This document shows, piece after piece, positions 56,737 to 64,000 of a stretch of DNA of 64,000 bases. Every line of letters starts with the position of its first letter. Within the stretch, counting starts at the first letter, position 1. Position numbers and translations under genes: made by a program. The stretch lies in NCBI GenBank assembly GCA_019634415.1, contig JAHQVJ010000224.1, positions 115,541 to 179,540 on the forward strand, in the 5' to 3' direction. A model generated the notes under the pieces. That model searched no databases. It was not told the DNA's origin and saw only the letters and a program-made list of their open reading frames with translations. This DNA comes from Myxococcales bacterium (GTDB taxonomy: Bacteria; Myxococcota_A; UBA796; GCA-2862545).

Positions 56737-57670
56737 CGGGAGCCGTCGCTGCGAGCACGTACAGCGCGCGTCGGTTGGCCGGCTGATCCGTCTCGTCGGG
56801 GGTGGACACCGCCAGCACGCGCTCCCCGAATCCTTGGAACCAGATCGGCCGCGTGAACCCTCGGCGTCGGAACCACGTCGCGATGGCCCGTGCCCTCCGT
56901 CGCGACAGCACCTCGTTCGACGCCGCAGCCCCCACGGTGTCGGTGTAGCCCGCCACGAACAGCTCGATGTCCACCACCGGGCCGTACTTCTCGAGCACCG
57001 CCTGAACGTCGCGCCAGCACGCCTCGAGCTTCGGCACCTCCCCTGCCGTCACCGTGTGCGACGCCGTATCGAACACCACGTCCTCGTGGGGGATGGCATA
57101 CGACCATGGCGTCAGGGTGAGCTCGCTGGCGAAGCCGTCCGGATCGGTGCCCCGGACCACCAGCTGGAGCACCTCCTGCGCCGTGGTCCAGCGAAACCTC
57201 GGTCGTCGGGGATCCGTCAGATCGGCAGACGCGCTGGCGACGACCGCCCCACCCAGCCCGACGGCCTGCAGCGTCGCAGCCGTCAGCGGCCGGTCGGACC
57301 GCACCGTCAGGGTCTGGGCGTCCACGTCCACGTCGCTCGGATCAGCCGACCACTGGATGGGCCTCAGGAGCGCCACCTCGAAGCCCAGCGGCATGCTGCC
57401 CCACGAGCCGTCCGCTGCGTCCAGCCGCAGGGTGCCCTCACAGGGGTGGCGCCCCGCCTCGAGCCCTCGGATCGACACCGTGTGGACGTCCGAGGCCTCG
57501 AGCGTCGCCCCCAGATCCACGGTGACGGCCCCACACCGCAGCTCCCCGCTGACCGTCCCGGCGGCGCGGGCTCGGATGGTCAGGGACGGCTCCTGCCCCA
57601 CCTCCACCTTGTTCTGCACGCGCACGTCGATCAGATCTTGCGCCGCGGCCGTCGTCCACACGAGCCACAT
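56693..57670 (-). CDS. OmpA-like peptidoglycan-binding protein
   Basis: 325 residues from the ATG at 57670 behind GGAGGACC. MWLVWTTAAAQDL is a short signal with likely cleavage after AAA. The N-terminal 200 residues are beta-rich ('VEVGQEPSLTIRARAAGTVSGELRC'). The C-terminus (about 215-315) is an OmpA domain: 'EDVVFDTASHTVTAGEVPKLEACWRDV', 'VDIELFVAGYTDTVGAAASNEVLSRRRARAIATWF', 'GFGERVLAVSTPDETDQPANRRALYV'. It would bind peptidoglycan in the periplasm. A TATCCT box lies upstream on the minus strand (57702-57697). Its end overlaps the Asp-rich protein gene by 44 bases. Confidence 0.82.
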   Translation of the reverse strand: MWLVWTTAAAQDLIDVRVQNKVEVGQEPSLTIRARAAGTVSGELRCGAVTVDLGATLEASDVHTVSIRGLEAGRHPCEGTLRLDAADGSWGSMPLGFEVALLRPIQWSADPSDVDVDAQTLTVRSDRPLTAATLQAVGLGGAVVASASADLTDPRRPRFRWTTAQEVLQLVVRGTDPDGFASELTLTPWSYAIPHEDVVFDTASHTVTAGEVPKLEACWRDVQAVLEKYGPVVDIELFVAGYTDTVGAAASNEVLSRRRARAIATWFRRRGFTRPIWFQGFGERVLAVSTPDETDQPANRRALYVLAATAPVSEQLPASAWQRLP

Positions 57671-57728
57671 CGGGTCCTCCGTCAACAATTCGAAATAGGA
57701 TAGACATCGCAGGCGCGAGGTCCCCCAG

Positions 57729-58187
57729 TTGAGCACCCCCGAAGACCAGGACGAACTCTCGGTCACCGAGAAGAGTGGCACGTACTCCTCCATGGGCAAG
57801 CCAAAGGAGGACACGGACGTGTTCGTCGGCCGAGAGGATCTCAACTCGGGCGCGCGCCCCGACGTGGGCGCACAGCGGCGACCCAACCGAGCCACCCCGG
57901 ACCCCATGGCTCAGCTGCGGGAGCAAGCCAAGGCCAACGCTCCGCGAGCCGTCACCCGTAGCCGCCCTCGGTCCAGCCGACGCTGGCTGATGCTCGCCGC
58001 CATCTTCGGCGGCACGGTGATCCTCATCACGTCTGGGGTGGTGCTGCTGGCCACGCTGATGCTCCGGCCTCAGCCGAGCCCGACCGACGAAGTCCCTGCC
58101 ATCACCGACGCCCCCGCCCCCACCCAGAACGCCACTGACGATGACCTGGGGCGGGTGCCCGTGCGGAAGGGGCTGCGCGGAGAGTAG
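57729..58187 (+). CDS. Single-span membrane protein of unknown function
   Basis: 152 residues from a TTG at 57729, with GAGG upstream. The cytoplasmic N-terminus is hydrophilic and acidic ('STPEDQDELSVTEKSGTYSS', 'DTDVFVGREDLN'), then a basic patch ('RSRPRSSRRW') precedes one membrane segment (about 86-110, 'LMLAAIFGGTVILITSGVVLLATLML'). The periplasmic tail is Pro/Asp-rich. The Ser/Thr-rich N-terminus could be a kinase target, which is speculation. No family is recognised. It is divergent from the OmpA-like gene and 82 bases upstream of a lipoprotein gene. Confidence 0.65.
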   Translation: MSTPEDQDELSVTEKSGTYSSMGKPKEDTDVFVGREDLNSGARPDVGAQRRPNRATPDPMAQLREQAKANAPRAVTRSRPRSSRRWLMLAAIFGGTVILITSGVVLLATLMLRPQPSPTDEVPAITDAPAPTQNATDDDLGRVPVRKGLRGE

Positions 58188-58269
58188 GCACGAATTCGGT
58201 GTCTGCTGGTAGCGCTGGATCCGCGACGCGGTGTCTGCACCCGCGGATGGGTTGGACCCAGGAGTTTCC

Positions 58270-58734
58270 ATGCGCACCGCCATCATCCTCGCGACCTGCG
58301 GCGCTCTGGCGTCGAGCTGCGTGATCTACCGCGACGTCTACACCGTCACCGAGACCGTGCCCTGCGACGACTGCACGGACGAGCTCGACGAGACGGAGCA
58401 GCCCGGTGAGCCACAGGAGCATCCCGATCTGTTCCTGTCCATCAACGAGGGCGAGCCCGGCGGCAACCTACTGACCACGCTGGAGGCCGAGACCGTGCGC
58501 AACTTCGAGGAGGTCGTGCAGATCTCCTTCGAGCGCGACATCGAGGTGGCAGACCAGATCCTGCGGGAGGACGAGTTGGTCCTGTTGCTCGACATCGCAT
58601 CGGAAGCCCTGGCTGGACCCGTCGAGGTCGTGGTGGACGTGCAGAGCGGCCAGCGCTGGCTGCTGCGCGAGCCGTTCCAGATCGTGCCTGCGAGCACGAC
58701 CCCCACCGCCACGGGCGATACGGGAGCACCGTGA
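58270..58734 (+). CDS. Lipoprotein upstream of ECF sigma factor
   Basis: 154 residues from the ATG at 58270. MRTAIILATCGALASSC gives a lipoprotein signal with Cys17. The mature part has 'VTETVPCDDCTDELDE', a CDDC pair that might bind metal or form a redox disulphide, then a beta-rich domain ('EEVVQISFERDIEVADQILREDELVLLLDIASEALAGPVEVVVDV'). No family is recognised. Its TGA overlaps the sigma-factor ATG (58732-58736, TGATG), so the two are translationally coupled. A role as envelope sensor for the sigma factor is inferred from this order. Confidence 0.7.
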   Translation: MRTAIILATCGALASSCVIYRDVYTVTETVPCDDCTDELDETEQPGEPQEHPDLFLSINEGEPGGNLLTTLEAETVRNFEEVVQISFERDIEVADQILREDELVLLLDIASEALAGPVEVVVDVQSGQRWLLREPFQIVPASTTPTATGDTGAP

Positions 58735-59315
58735 TGGCGGAGTCCTCGGCATCGATGCTGGACGCCGCCCGCCCGTCGAATGGAGACACGGACCTGACCG
58801 GGACTGCGGGGAGCATGGCGGACGGCATCGACATCGAGGCGATGTACAGGGACTACGGGGACCTCGTGTACGGACGGTGCCGCACCCTGCTGGGCAACGA
58901 AGCCGACGCTCAGGAGGTCGCCCAAGATGTGTTCATCCGCTTGATGCGGTACGCATCGGGGTTTCGTGGCGACGCGCGGCCCTCCACCTACCTGTTCAAG
59001 ATCACCACCACCACCTGTCTCAACCGGATCCGGTCGCGCAAGCGCCGCCGGGAGGACATGGTGGAGGAGCTGCCGCCCACGGCAGCCAACGACACCCTCC
59101 TCGACGATCTCGAGCTCAGACAGCTGCTCGACGTGCTCCTGCGGGACTGCGACGAGCGCACGCAATCCTGCGTCGTCTACCACTACGTCGATGGAATGAC
59201 CCACAACGAGGTCGGGGCGGTCCTCGGCATCACGGGCGCGGCTGTGCGCAAGCGCATCGCCAAGTTCCGCGACCGTGTCCGTGCCGATCCACCCGACTGG
59301 ATGGAGGACAGATGA
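58734..59315 (+). CDS. ECF-type RNA polymerase sigma factor
   Basis: 193 residues from the ATG at 58734 (a GTG at 58731 is in frame). Region 2 is 'IEAMYRDYGDLVYGRCRTLLGNEADAQEVAQDVFIRLMRY', with 'FRGDARPSTYLFKITTTTCLNRIRSRKRRRED' as its end. Region 4 is 'ELRQLLDVLLRDCDERTQSCVVYHYVDGMTHNEVGAVLGITGAAVRKRIAKFRDRV', a helix-turn-helix. It is more canonical than the sigma factor at 23005. The start overlaps the upstream lipoprotein stop and the stop overlaps the anti-sigma start (ATGA, 59312-59315), a standard sigma/anti-sigma arrangement. Confidence 0.9.
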   Translation: MAESSASMLDAARPSNGDTDLTGTAGSMADGIDIEAMYRDYGDLVYGRCRTLLGNEADAQEVAQDVFIRLMRYASGFRGDARPSTYLFKITTTTCLNRIRSRKRRREDMVEELPPTAANDTLLDDLELRQLLDVLLRDCDERTQSCVVYHYVDGMTHNEVGAVLGITGAAVRKRIAKFRDRVRADPPDWMEDR

Positions 59316-60000
59316 GCACCCACCTGTCCACACTGACGCTGCATCAGCTCCGCTACGGAGACCTCGACGCATCCGCCATGCAGGCCGCACGTGAGCACCT
59401 GCAGAGCTGCCCTCGCTGCGCTGCGCGCATCGAGGTCCAGCGACGGGAGCGCGACGCCTTCGTGGCCCAGCCCATTCCCGAGGCGCTGCGCCAGCCCGCA
59501 CCCAGGCCCTCCCTGTGGCCAGCACTGCGCTGGGTGGGACTCGCCCTGGCGGCGGCCGCCGCCGTGCTCGTCTGGGTCCGGATGCCGGCCGCTCCCACCC
59601 AGGCAGCGGATCGCGTGGCCTACAAGGGCACGCTGCCCCAGCTCGAGGTGTGGACCGCCGCACCGGGCGAGAGCGTGCACCTGCTCGGCGACGACGAGGT
59701 CCTGGGCGCAGGCGACCGCGTGAGCTTCAAGTACGACGCGCGCGGCGCCGCCCACGTGGCCTTCGCTGGCGAGACCACACGGGCGAGGTGGAGTTCTATG
59801 GCTCCATGCCCACCGAGTCGGGCCTCGCGGATGCACCCTTCGGGCTGGTGCTCGACGATGCGCCGGGTGTGCAAGAGTTCTTCTTGGTCGTGGCCGACCG
59901 TCCCCTCGATTCCGCTGATGTGATCGATGCCGTCTCGGGCGACACTAGAGAAGTACGAGTACTCCGCACGCAGGTCCACAAGGAGACGCCAGCCCCATGA
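59312..60000 (+). pseudogene. Zinc-binding anti-sigma factor, frameshifted in this sequence
   Basis: The gene starts at 59312 behind GGAGGACAG. The N-terminus has the ZAS motif Hx3CxxC ('REHLQSCPRCAARI'), and one membrane segment follows ('LWPALRWVGLALAAAAAVLVWV'). The reading frame reads well up to 'AAHVAFAGE' at about 59771. There the coding pattern shifts to another frame that continues as 'HTGEVEFYGSM' to the stop at 60000, which shares ATGA with the caspase gene. Total length is one base short of a multiple of three. Adding one base near 59771-59774 restores about 229 residues. Without it the open frame ends at 59923 with a nonsense tail. Deletion, sequencing error or programmed frameshift are all possible. 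Confidence 0.8.
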
Positions 60001-61736
60001 TCTGGTTCCCACTCGCCGCGCTGACCACCGCCCCCGCCCACGCGGGAACGGTCCGTCATGCACTCGTGGTGGGGGCCAACGATGGTGGTGGGGTGCTGGA
60101 GCCGCTTCGCTATGCAGAGGGCGATGCGCTGCGCATGGCCAACGTGCTGGTGGAGCTCGGTGAGTTCGACGACTCGCTGGTCACCGTGCTGTACCGTCCC
60201 ACCCAGGAAGCGCTGCGCGTGGCCTTGGCACGCCATGCCCGCATCGCCGAGGAGTACGAGGACGACCTGTTCCTCTTCTACTACTCGGGCCACGCCGACG
60301 GCGCGGGCCTGCGGATGGGCGACGATCGCTACTTCTTCGAGACGCTGCAGCACGACCTTCGCGCCATCGATGCCAACGTGCGCGTGGGAATGCTGGACGC
60401 CTGCCGGTCGGGCACCATCACGCGGCTGAAGGGGGCCGCCGTCACCTCCTCGCTGTTCGGCGCCGACGGAACCGCTGCCGAAGGGGAGGCCTGGCTCACG
60501 GCGAGCGCCGCCAACGAGCTCGCCCAGGAGTCCGAGACCCTGCGGGGAGGCTTCTTCACGCACTACCTGATCTCGGGCATGCGAGGCGCTGCCGACACCG
60601 ACGACGGCGTGGTGGCGCTGGACGAGCTGTACCAGTACACCTACGATCGCGTCGTGGAGGTCACCGGACGCACGGGCGCCGGCACCCAGCACCCCCACCG
60701 CGACTACCAGCTGTCGGGCGCCGGAGCCCTGCAGCTCACCGACCTGCGGAATGCCAGCGCGCTGCTCCGTCTGCGAGCCGAGGACGAAGGGCAGATCGCG
60801 GTGTTCCGCCTCCCCGACAAGGCGCAGCTGGCCGAGTTCCACAAGGACGCCGATCGGCAGATGGCCATCGCCGTGCCGCCAGGCAAATACCTCGTGCGCC
60901 GCCGTCAGGCCGACGCCACCTACGAGGCGACCTTCGGGCTGAGCGAGGGCATGATGGTCAACCTCGACAACTGGGGTCGGCCCGTGATCGAGTTCGGCAT
61001 CGCCCGAGGCGACGACCCACGACTGGCCGCCTTGGTGGACGACTCGCTGTCCTACGAGCGGCGCCTGAACCTGGGTTCCTCCCCCGCCGTCGCTGGTGTG
61101 GCATCGCTGGTGCTGCCCGGATCGGGGCAGTTCTACAACCGCCAGACCTTCAAGGGGATCGGCTACTTCTCGGTCTCGGCGGCCCTGATGGCAGGCGCCA
61201 TCCTCAACCCCACGCAGGAAGAGCTGGGGAGCACCTTCTGGCCCATGCTCGGCGCCAGCCTGTACGGCGCCTCGGTGGCGGACGCCATCTACAACGTGCA
61301 CCGGCGCGAGGAGTCACGCCCCATGACCGGGGCGACCGTGTCGCTGTCGTCGTCCTACGGGGGCGAGCTCTGGCCCGTGCACATGGGGTTGTCCGCCGAC
61401 ATCATGCTCCGCAAGGGTATCTCCATCGGCCTGGACCGGGTGGGCTACACGCCTGGGCCCGGACGCAGCTGGGATCTACAGCTCGGCAGCCGCCTGATGG
61501 TGGCTCACGACCGACCTCGGTGGCGCCCCCACGCGATGATGGGTGCCGCGGTGCGACACGGCCGCATGCCCTTCAGCGAGCTCACCCTGACCCGCGCCGT
61601 GTTCAGTGCCGGGGGAGGCGTGCGCTACTACGTGGTTCCTCGCTACTTCATCGAGGCCGAGGCTCGATGGGAGTTCGCCGGCACCCACAGCGGCACCGTC
61701 GGTAGCCTGGGCATGGGCGTGCACCTGGGACGCTGA
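59997..61736 (+). CDS. Caspase-like (C14) protease fused to predicted outer-membrane barrel
   Basis: 579 residues from the ATG at 59997. MIWFPLAALTTAPAHA is a signal peptide. A caspase-fold domain follows (about 18-270) with His99 in 'FYYSGHADG' and Cys136 in 'VGMLDACRSGT', the catalytic dyad of the metacaspase/C14 family. The centre (about 270-370) is beta-rich. The C-terminus (about 390-579) has alternating amphipathic strands ending 'EAEARWEFAGTHSGTVGSLGMGVHLGR', consistent with an outer-membrane barrel, plus 'VLPGSGQFYNRQTFKGIGYF', known from membrane-barrel proteins. The protease would act in the periplasm or at the surface. It is coupled to the anti-sigma gene. Confidence 0.87.
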   Translation: MIWFPLAALTTAPAHAGTVRHALVVGANDGGGVLEPLRYAEGDALRMANVLVELGEFDDSLVTVLYRPTQEALRVALARHARIAEEYEDDLFLFYYSGHADGAGLRMGDDRYFFETLQHDLRAIDANVRVGMLDACRSGTITRLKGAAVTSSLFGADGTAAEGEAWLTASAANELAQESETLRGGFFTHYLISGMRGAADTDDGVVALDELYQYTYDRVVEVTGRTGAGTQHPHRDYQLSGAGALQLTDLRNASALLRLRAEDEGQIAVFRLPDKAQLAEFHKDADRQMAIAVPPGKYLVRRRQADATYEATFGLSEGMMVNLDNWGRPVIEFGIARGDDPRLAALVDDSLSYERRLNLGSSPAVAGVASLVLPGSGQFYNRQTFKGIGYFSVSAALMAGAILNPTQEELGSTFWPMLGASLYGASVADAIYNVHRREESRPMTGATVSLSSSYGGELWPVHMGLSADIMLRKGISIGLDRVGYTPGPGRSWDLQLGSRLMVAHDRPRWRPHAMMGAAVRHGRMPFSELTLTRAVFSAGGGVRYYVVPRYFIEAEARWEFAGTHSGTVGSLGMGVHLGR

Positions 61737-61807
61737 GCGCGCGGATCCGAGTCACGCTTTGCAGGTGCCTCGGTGTCCCAAGTGGCAGATCCGTTCCGGA
61801 GAAAACC

Positions 61808-62509
61808 GTGACCCTCACCATGCTGGCCCTCGCCGCCCCTGCCCTGGCCTGCCCCTGGGCCGAGGCGACGTCCACCACCTGCGACCATCGCCCCGACGAC
61901 CGGCCCCTGGCGGTGCCCGAGCCCGACCAGCCCCGCGAGCCCCCTCCGGTCGCTGCCGCCGCCGAGACGCCCCCCGAGGTGGCGTTCGAGCAGGTCGAAG
62001 ACGACAAGGGAGAGCTGCGGTTGCGCTATGGCATGCAGTTCCTGCCCGATGCGCCCGCCCATCACCTGTTCGGCCGCCTCGTCTCCGAGCGCGACGCCTA
62101 CCTCGGCGCCGAGGTCCGCTACATGCCGTTGTCCGACCTGTTCTGGACGGGTCGCGTGGGCGCAGGCCTCGACGTGTTCGGGGCGGGCAAGTGGGATCTC
62201 AACCTGGGACTGTGGATCGGCGGAGCCGGCGAGTGGAACCGCGACGACGAAGGGTTGCGCCTGCAGCACGCCCCCATCGCGGGCACCGAGGTGGGCATCG
62301 GTGTGGAGGGCACGCGCCTGTTCACTCGATTCCGCTGGCTCGCCGGCATCGGAGGCGGCCCCATCGACGATCTGCTCACCGAGAACGAGCTGCTCGTCGG
62401 CTACAAGATCGTGGACTTCCTGCACGTCTTCGGCCAGCTGCTGGTGCTCAACCCCGGTGACGCAGAGAGGCGCCAGGGCGTGGGGCTCGGCGCCCGAATG
62501 GTGCTGTAG
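61808..62509 (+). CDS. Exported barrel-like protein
   Basis: 233 residues from a GTG at 61808 behind GGAGAAAA. MTLTMLALAAPALA is a signal peptide with a cleavage site after ALA. A Pro/Ala-rich linker (about 35-60) precedes alternating strands such as 'GELRLRYGMQFL', 'DAYLGAEVRYMPLSDLFWTGRVGAGLDVF', 'WDLNLGLWIGGAGEW' and 'LFTRFRWLAGIGGG', consistent with a small outer-membrane beta-barrel. No family is recognised. It follows the caspase gene by 71 bases on the same strand and may belong to the same transcript. Confidence 0.7.
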   Translation: MTLTMLALAAPALACPWAEATSTTCDHRPDDRPLAVPEPDQPREPPPVAAAAETPPEVAFEQVEDDKGELRLRYGMQFLPDAPAHHLFGRLVSERDAYLGAEVRYMPLSDLFWTGRVGAGLDVFGAGKWDLNLGLWIGGAGEWNRDDEGLRLQHAPIAGTEVGIGVEGTRLFTRFRWLAGIGGGPIDDLLTENELLVGYKIVDFLHVFGQLLVLNPGDAERRQGVGLGARMVL

Positions 62510-62556
62510 GCCCCCGACAGTCGAGATAGGAGCCCTTCTCTGCAGAGGGGTGTGCC

Positions 62557-63132
62557 ATGGCAGAAGACGGCCCGAAGTCCTCCACCGGACGCGCCTTCGT
62601 GTCCCTCGCCGCCCTCGGTGCGGCGGGCGCCGTGGGCTTGGTGGTGGTGAACAACTGGGGCGAGCTGATCGGCGCAGATCCTGTGTCTACGCCCCTCGAG
62701 CCTCCGGTGGCGACCCCCACGGACCGGCCCACCGTGAGCCAGCCGGACACCGTGAGCCGCCCGGATGCCGTGAGGGGTCCCGACGGCCGACCGGGCCAGC
62801 AGGCCGAGCGCCGCGGGCCTCGGAGTGGCCTCATCGGCTCCGCCACGGGCACGAGCCCCTCCGACAGGATGGTGCTGCCCTTCGCCGGGCGCTCCCTGAA
62901 GACTGCAGAGCGCACCGACGTCGCCGACGGCAAGCCCTTCGCCATCCACGTGTTCCAGGATCCGGGCCACGACACCATCAACCGCGCTCAGGTGGACCGA
63001 GACCGAGACGGCACGTGGGACGAGCGCTGGACCTTCCGCGAGAACGGTGAGATCACCCGCCGTGTGTCGCGCGACGACGACGGCACCTACGGAGAGCCCT
63101 GGCGCTGGACCGGCAGCGGCTGGACTCGCTAG
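62557..63132 (+). CDS. Membrane-anchored hypothetical protein
   Basis: 191 residues from the ATG at 62557. After a short hydrophilic start, 'AFVSLAALGAAGAVGLVVV' forms one membrane segment near the N-terminus. A Pro/Thr/Arg-rich linker follows, then a C-terminal domain with 'HVFQDPGHDTINRAQVDRDRDGTWDERWTF' and 'RRVSRDDDGTYGEPWRWTGSGW'. The repeated 'DRDGTWDERW/DDGTYGEPWRW' pattern is similar to short YD-like or calcium-associated repeats on cell surfaces. No family is certain. It converges on the next gene with a four-base overlap. Confidence 0.65.
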   Translation: MAEDGPKSSTGRAFVSLAALGAAGAVGLVVVNNWGELIGADPVSTPLEPPVATPTDRPTVSQPDTVSRPDAVRGPDGRPGQQAERRGPRSGLIGSATGTSPSDRMVLPFAGRSLKTAERTDVADGKPFAIHVFQDPGHDTINRAQVDRDRDGTWDERWTFRENGEITRRVSRDDDGTYGEPWRWTGSGWTR

Positions 63133-63740
63133 TCCCCCCGCGGGGCCTCCGCGGCGACCCGCGCACGGCTGAACCGCACCAAGCCCTCGCCCAACAGGGC
63201 GAAGCTGCCAGCCAGCGCGAGGTGGAACCACGCCACCCGAGACAGCGGCCCCATCGATCCCTCTCCCAGGATCACCAAGCCGCTCACGGCCACGCCGCTC
63301 GCTCCCAGCAGCCCGAACGCGGCCACCATCGGCGCTCGGCGCAGCACCACCAGCGACGCCATCGCCACGAGCCCCATGCCCAGCGCCCCGATCACGGTGC
63401 CGTACAGGGGCACGGCGATCAGCGCCACCGCCGCCACCAGCAACAGCACGAAGGCGTAGGGCCGCACCTGCTGGGCGCGATCCGGCCATCCGATCTCGGT
63501 GGCCCACCCCACGCCCACCAGGGGCACGCCCACCAGCGACGCCAGGCGCGACACGCCCCAGTGGGTGGGCGCCAAGGTGTCCACACCCGAGAACCGCACC
63601 ACCCCGAACACCGCCGCCACTCCCACCAGGAACAGCCCCACACCTGCGGTGGCGGCTCCCGCGCCGTGGCGCAGCAGGCGGAACCCTGCCCCCAGGGCCA
63701 CCACCGCCAGAACGGCGTCGGTCCAGGCGGCGTCGATCAT
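63129..63740 (-). CDS. Polytopic membrane protein
   Basis: 203 residues from the ATG at 63740. About six membrane segments span most of the length ('TDAVLAVVALGAGFRLL', 'AATAGVGLFLVGVAAVFGVV', 'SLVGVPLVGVGWATEI', 'YAFVLLLVAAVALIAVPL', 'GALGMGLVAMASLVVL', 'VAAFGLLGASGVAVSGLVIL'). No enzyme motif is visible; it resembles small DUF membrane proteins. It overlaps the stop of the upstream FGE-domain gene (ATGA, 63737-63740), so the two are co-translated. Confidence 0.7.
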   Translation of the reverse strand: MIDAAWTDAVLAVVALGAGFRLLRHGAGAATAGVGLFLVGVAAVFGVVRFSGVDTLAPTHWGVSRLASLVGVPLVGVGWATEIGWPDRAQQVRPYAFVLLLVAAVALIAVPLYGTVIGALGMGLVAMASLVVLRRAPMVAAFGLLGASGVAVSGLVILGEGSMGPLSRVAWFHLALAGSFALLGEGLVRFSRARVAAEAPRGD

Positions 63741-64000
63741 CGCGGGTCCCGCGCCAGGCGCAGACCGAGGGTCGGGCTGCGATGCGCCCCCGAGGCCGAC
63801 CGCCGCAGGTGGCAGGTGAGCTCGGGCAGGGCCGTCTGGTAGGAGCCTCCCCGCAGCACGGGGCCCTCCTCACCCACCACCCACTCCCACACGTCCCCCA
63901 GCGTCTGGTGCAGGCCGTAGAAGCTCAAGGAACGCGGGTAGGAGCCCACGGCCACCGGCCACGGCAAGACACCGCCAGCGTTGACCCGGCCCGGCCCCGC
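63737..64000 (-). CDS. FGE-sulfatase (SUMF1) domain protein, C-terminal fragment
   Basis: Only the last 87 codons are visible; the start lies beyond base 64000. The sequence 'RVNAGGVLPWPVAVGSYP', 'YGLHQTLGDVWEWVV', 'VLRGGSYQ' and 'TLGLRLAR' is the C-terminal half of a formylglycine-generating-enzyme/SUMF1-like fold. In true sulfatase activators this domain converts Cys to formylglycine. The copper-site Cys pair is not visible here, so the enzyme class is unproven; in Myxococcota many such domains are ligand-binding parts of larger proteins. It is coupled to the membrane-protein gene at 63129. Confidence 0.8.
   Translation of the reverse strand, partial: AGPGRVNAGGVLPWPVAVGSYPRSLSFYGLHQTLGDVWEWVVGEEGPVLRGGSYQTALPELTCHLRRSASGAHRSPTLGLRLARDPR

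Noticed and set aside
1..64000. Search for tRNA, rRNA, CRISPR arrays, insertion sequences and attachment sites
   Set aside because: No clover-leaf, repeat-spacer pattern, transposase or integrase was recognised by eye; a covariance-model and transposase search would be needed to exclude small RNA genes.

Overview
The window comes from a high-GC, Gram-negative bacterium and best fits the Myxococcota (former Deltaproteobacteria). Two secreted proteins end in MYXO-CTERM-like tails (a Cys motif, a hydrophobic stretch, then an Arg run; genes at 41906-43780 and 53668-56736). There are also MopE-type Asp-rich metal-binding and thrombospondin-3 calcium repeats, two large Ser/Thr protein kinases, many lipoproteins with a clear lipobox, and GTG/TTG starts. 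No rRNA, tRNA, insertion sequence, phage gene or CRISPR array was recognised.

Region 1 (1-6387, + strand) is the end of a surface-glycan operon in which seven stop/start junctions or near-junctions are fused. Its core is a six-gene cassette: GAPDH-like dehydrogenase, HAD phosphatase, CMP-sugar-type cytidylyltransferase, fumarylacetoacetate-hydrolase family enzyme, D-2-hydroxyacid dehydrogenase and NeuD/PglD-like acyltransferase. It probably makes a CMP-activated small acid or sugar for the polymer. It is followed by a degenerate M1-peptidase-like protein and a lipoprotein.

Region 2 (10064-20054) is an exopolysaccharide locus: parallel beta-helix protein, PglC/WcaJ-type initiating phosphoglycosyltransferase, FkbM-like methyltransferase, UDP-sugar dehydrogenase, a small unknown gene, DegT aminotransferase, dolichol-kinase-like protein, DUF1279 protein, Wzy/O-antigen-ligase-like protein, WecG/TagA transferase and heparinase II/III-like lyase.

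Region 3 (20084-27138) holds a Tat/lipoprotein Rieske protein, a lipoprotein, a cysteine desulfurase, a compact minus-strand operon (TPR protein, 60-aa exported peptide, ECF-type sigma factor, second TPR paralogue), a divergent ankyrin-repeat gene and two short-chain dehydrogenases.

Region 4 (27132-41839) has a kinase-ATPase-TPR regulator coupled to a lipoprotein gene, a cyanide-insensitive-type cytochrome bd oxidase (cydAB), a zinc-ribbon protein, glycerol kinase, a 1260-aa OmpA-family protein with internal repeats, and a membrane kinase with an FGE-like C-terminus.

Region 5 (41906-57670) is mostly cell-surface proteins (MYXO-CTERM calcium-repeat proteins, a tandem pair of vWA-like lipoproteins, a beta-helix lipoprotein, an OmpA-like protein). 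These flank a housekeeping operon of a membrane protein, mfd and alr that ends at a perfect hairpin terminator.

Region 6 (57729-64000) contains an ECF sigma factor, a zinc-finger anti-sigma factor that is frameshifted in this sequence, and a caspase-like protease fused to a predicted outer-membrane barrel. All are coupled by overlapping stop/start codons. Further envelope proteins and a partial FGE-sulfatase-domain protein follow. The recurring theme is envelope biogenesis and envelope sensing.
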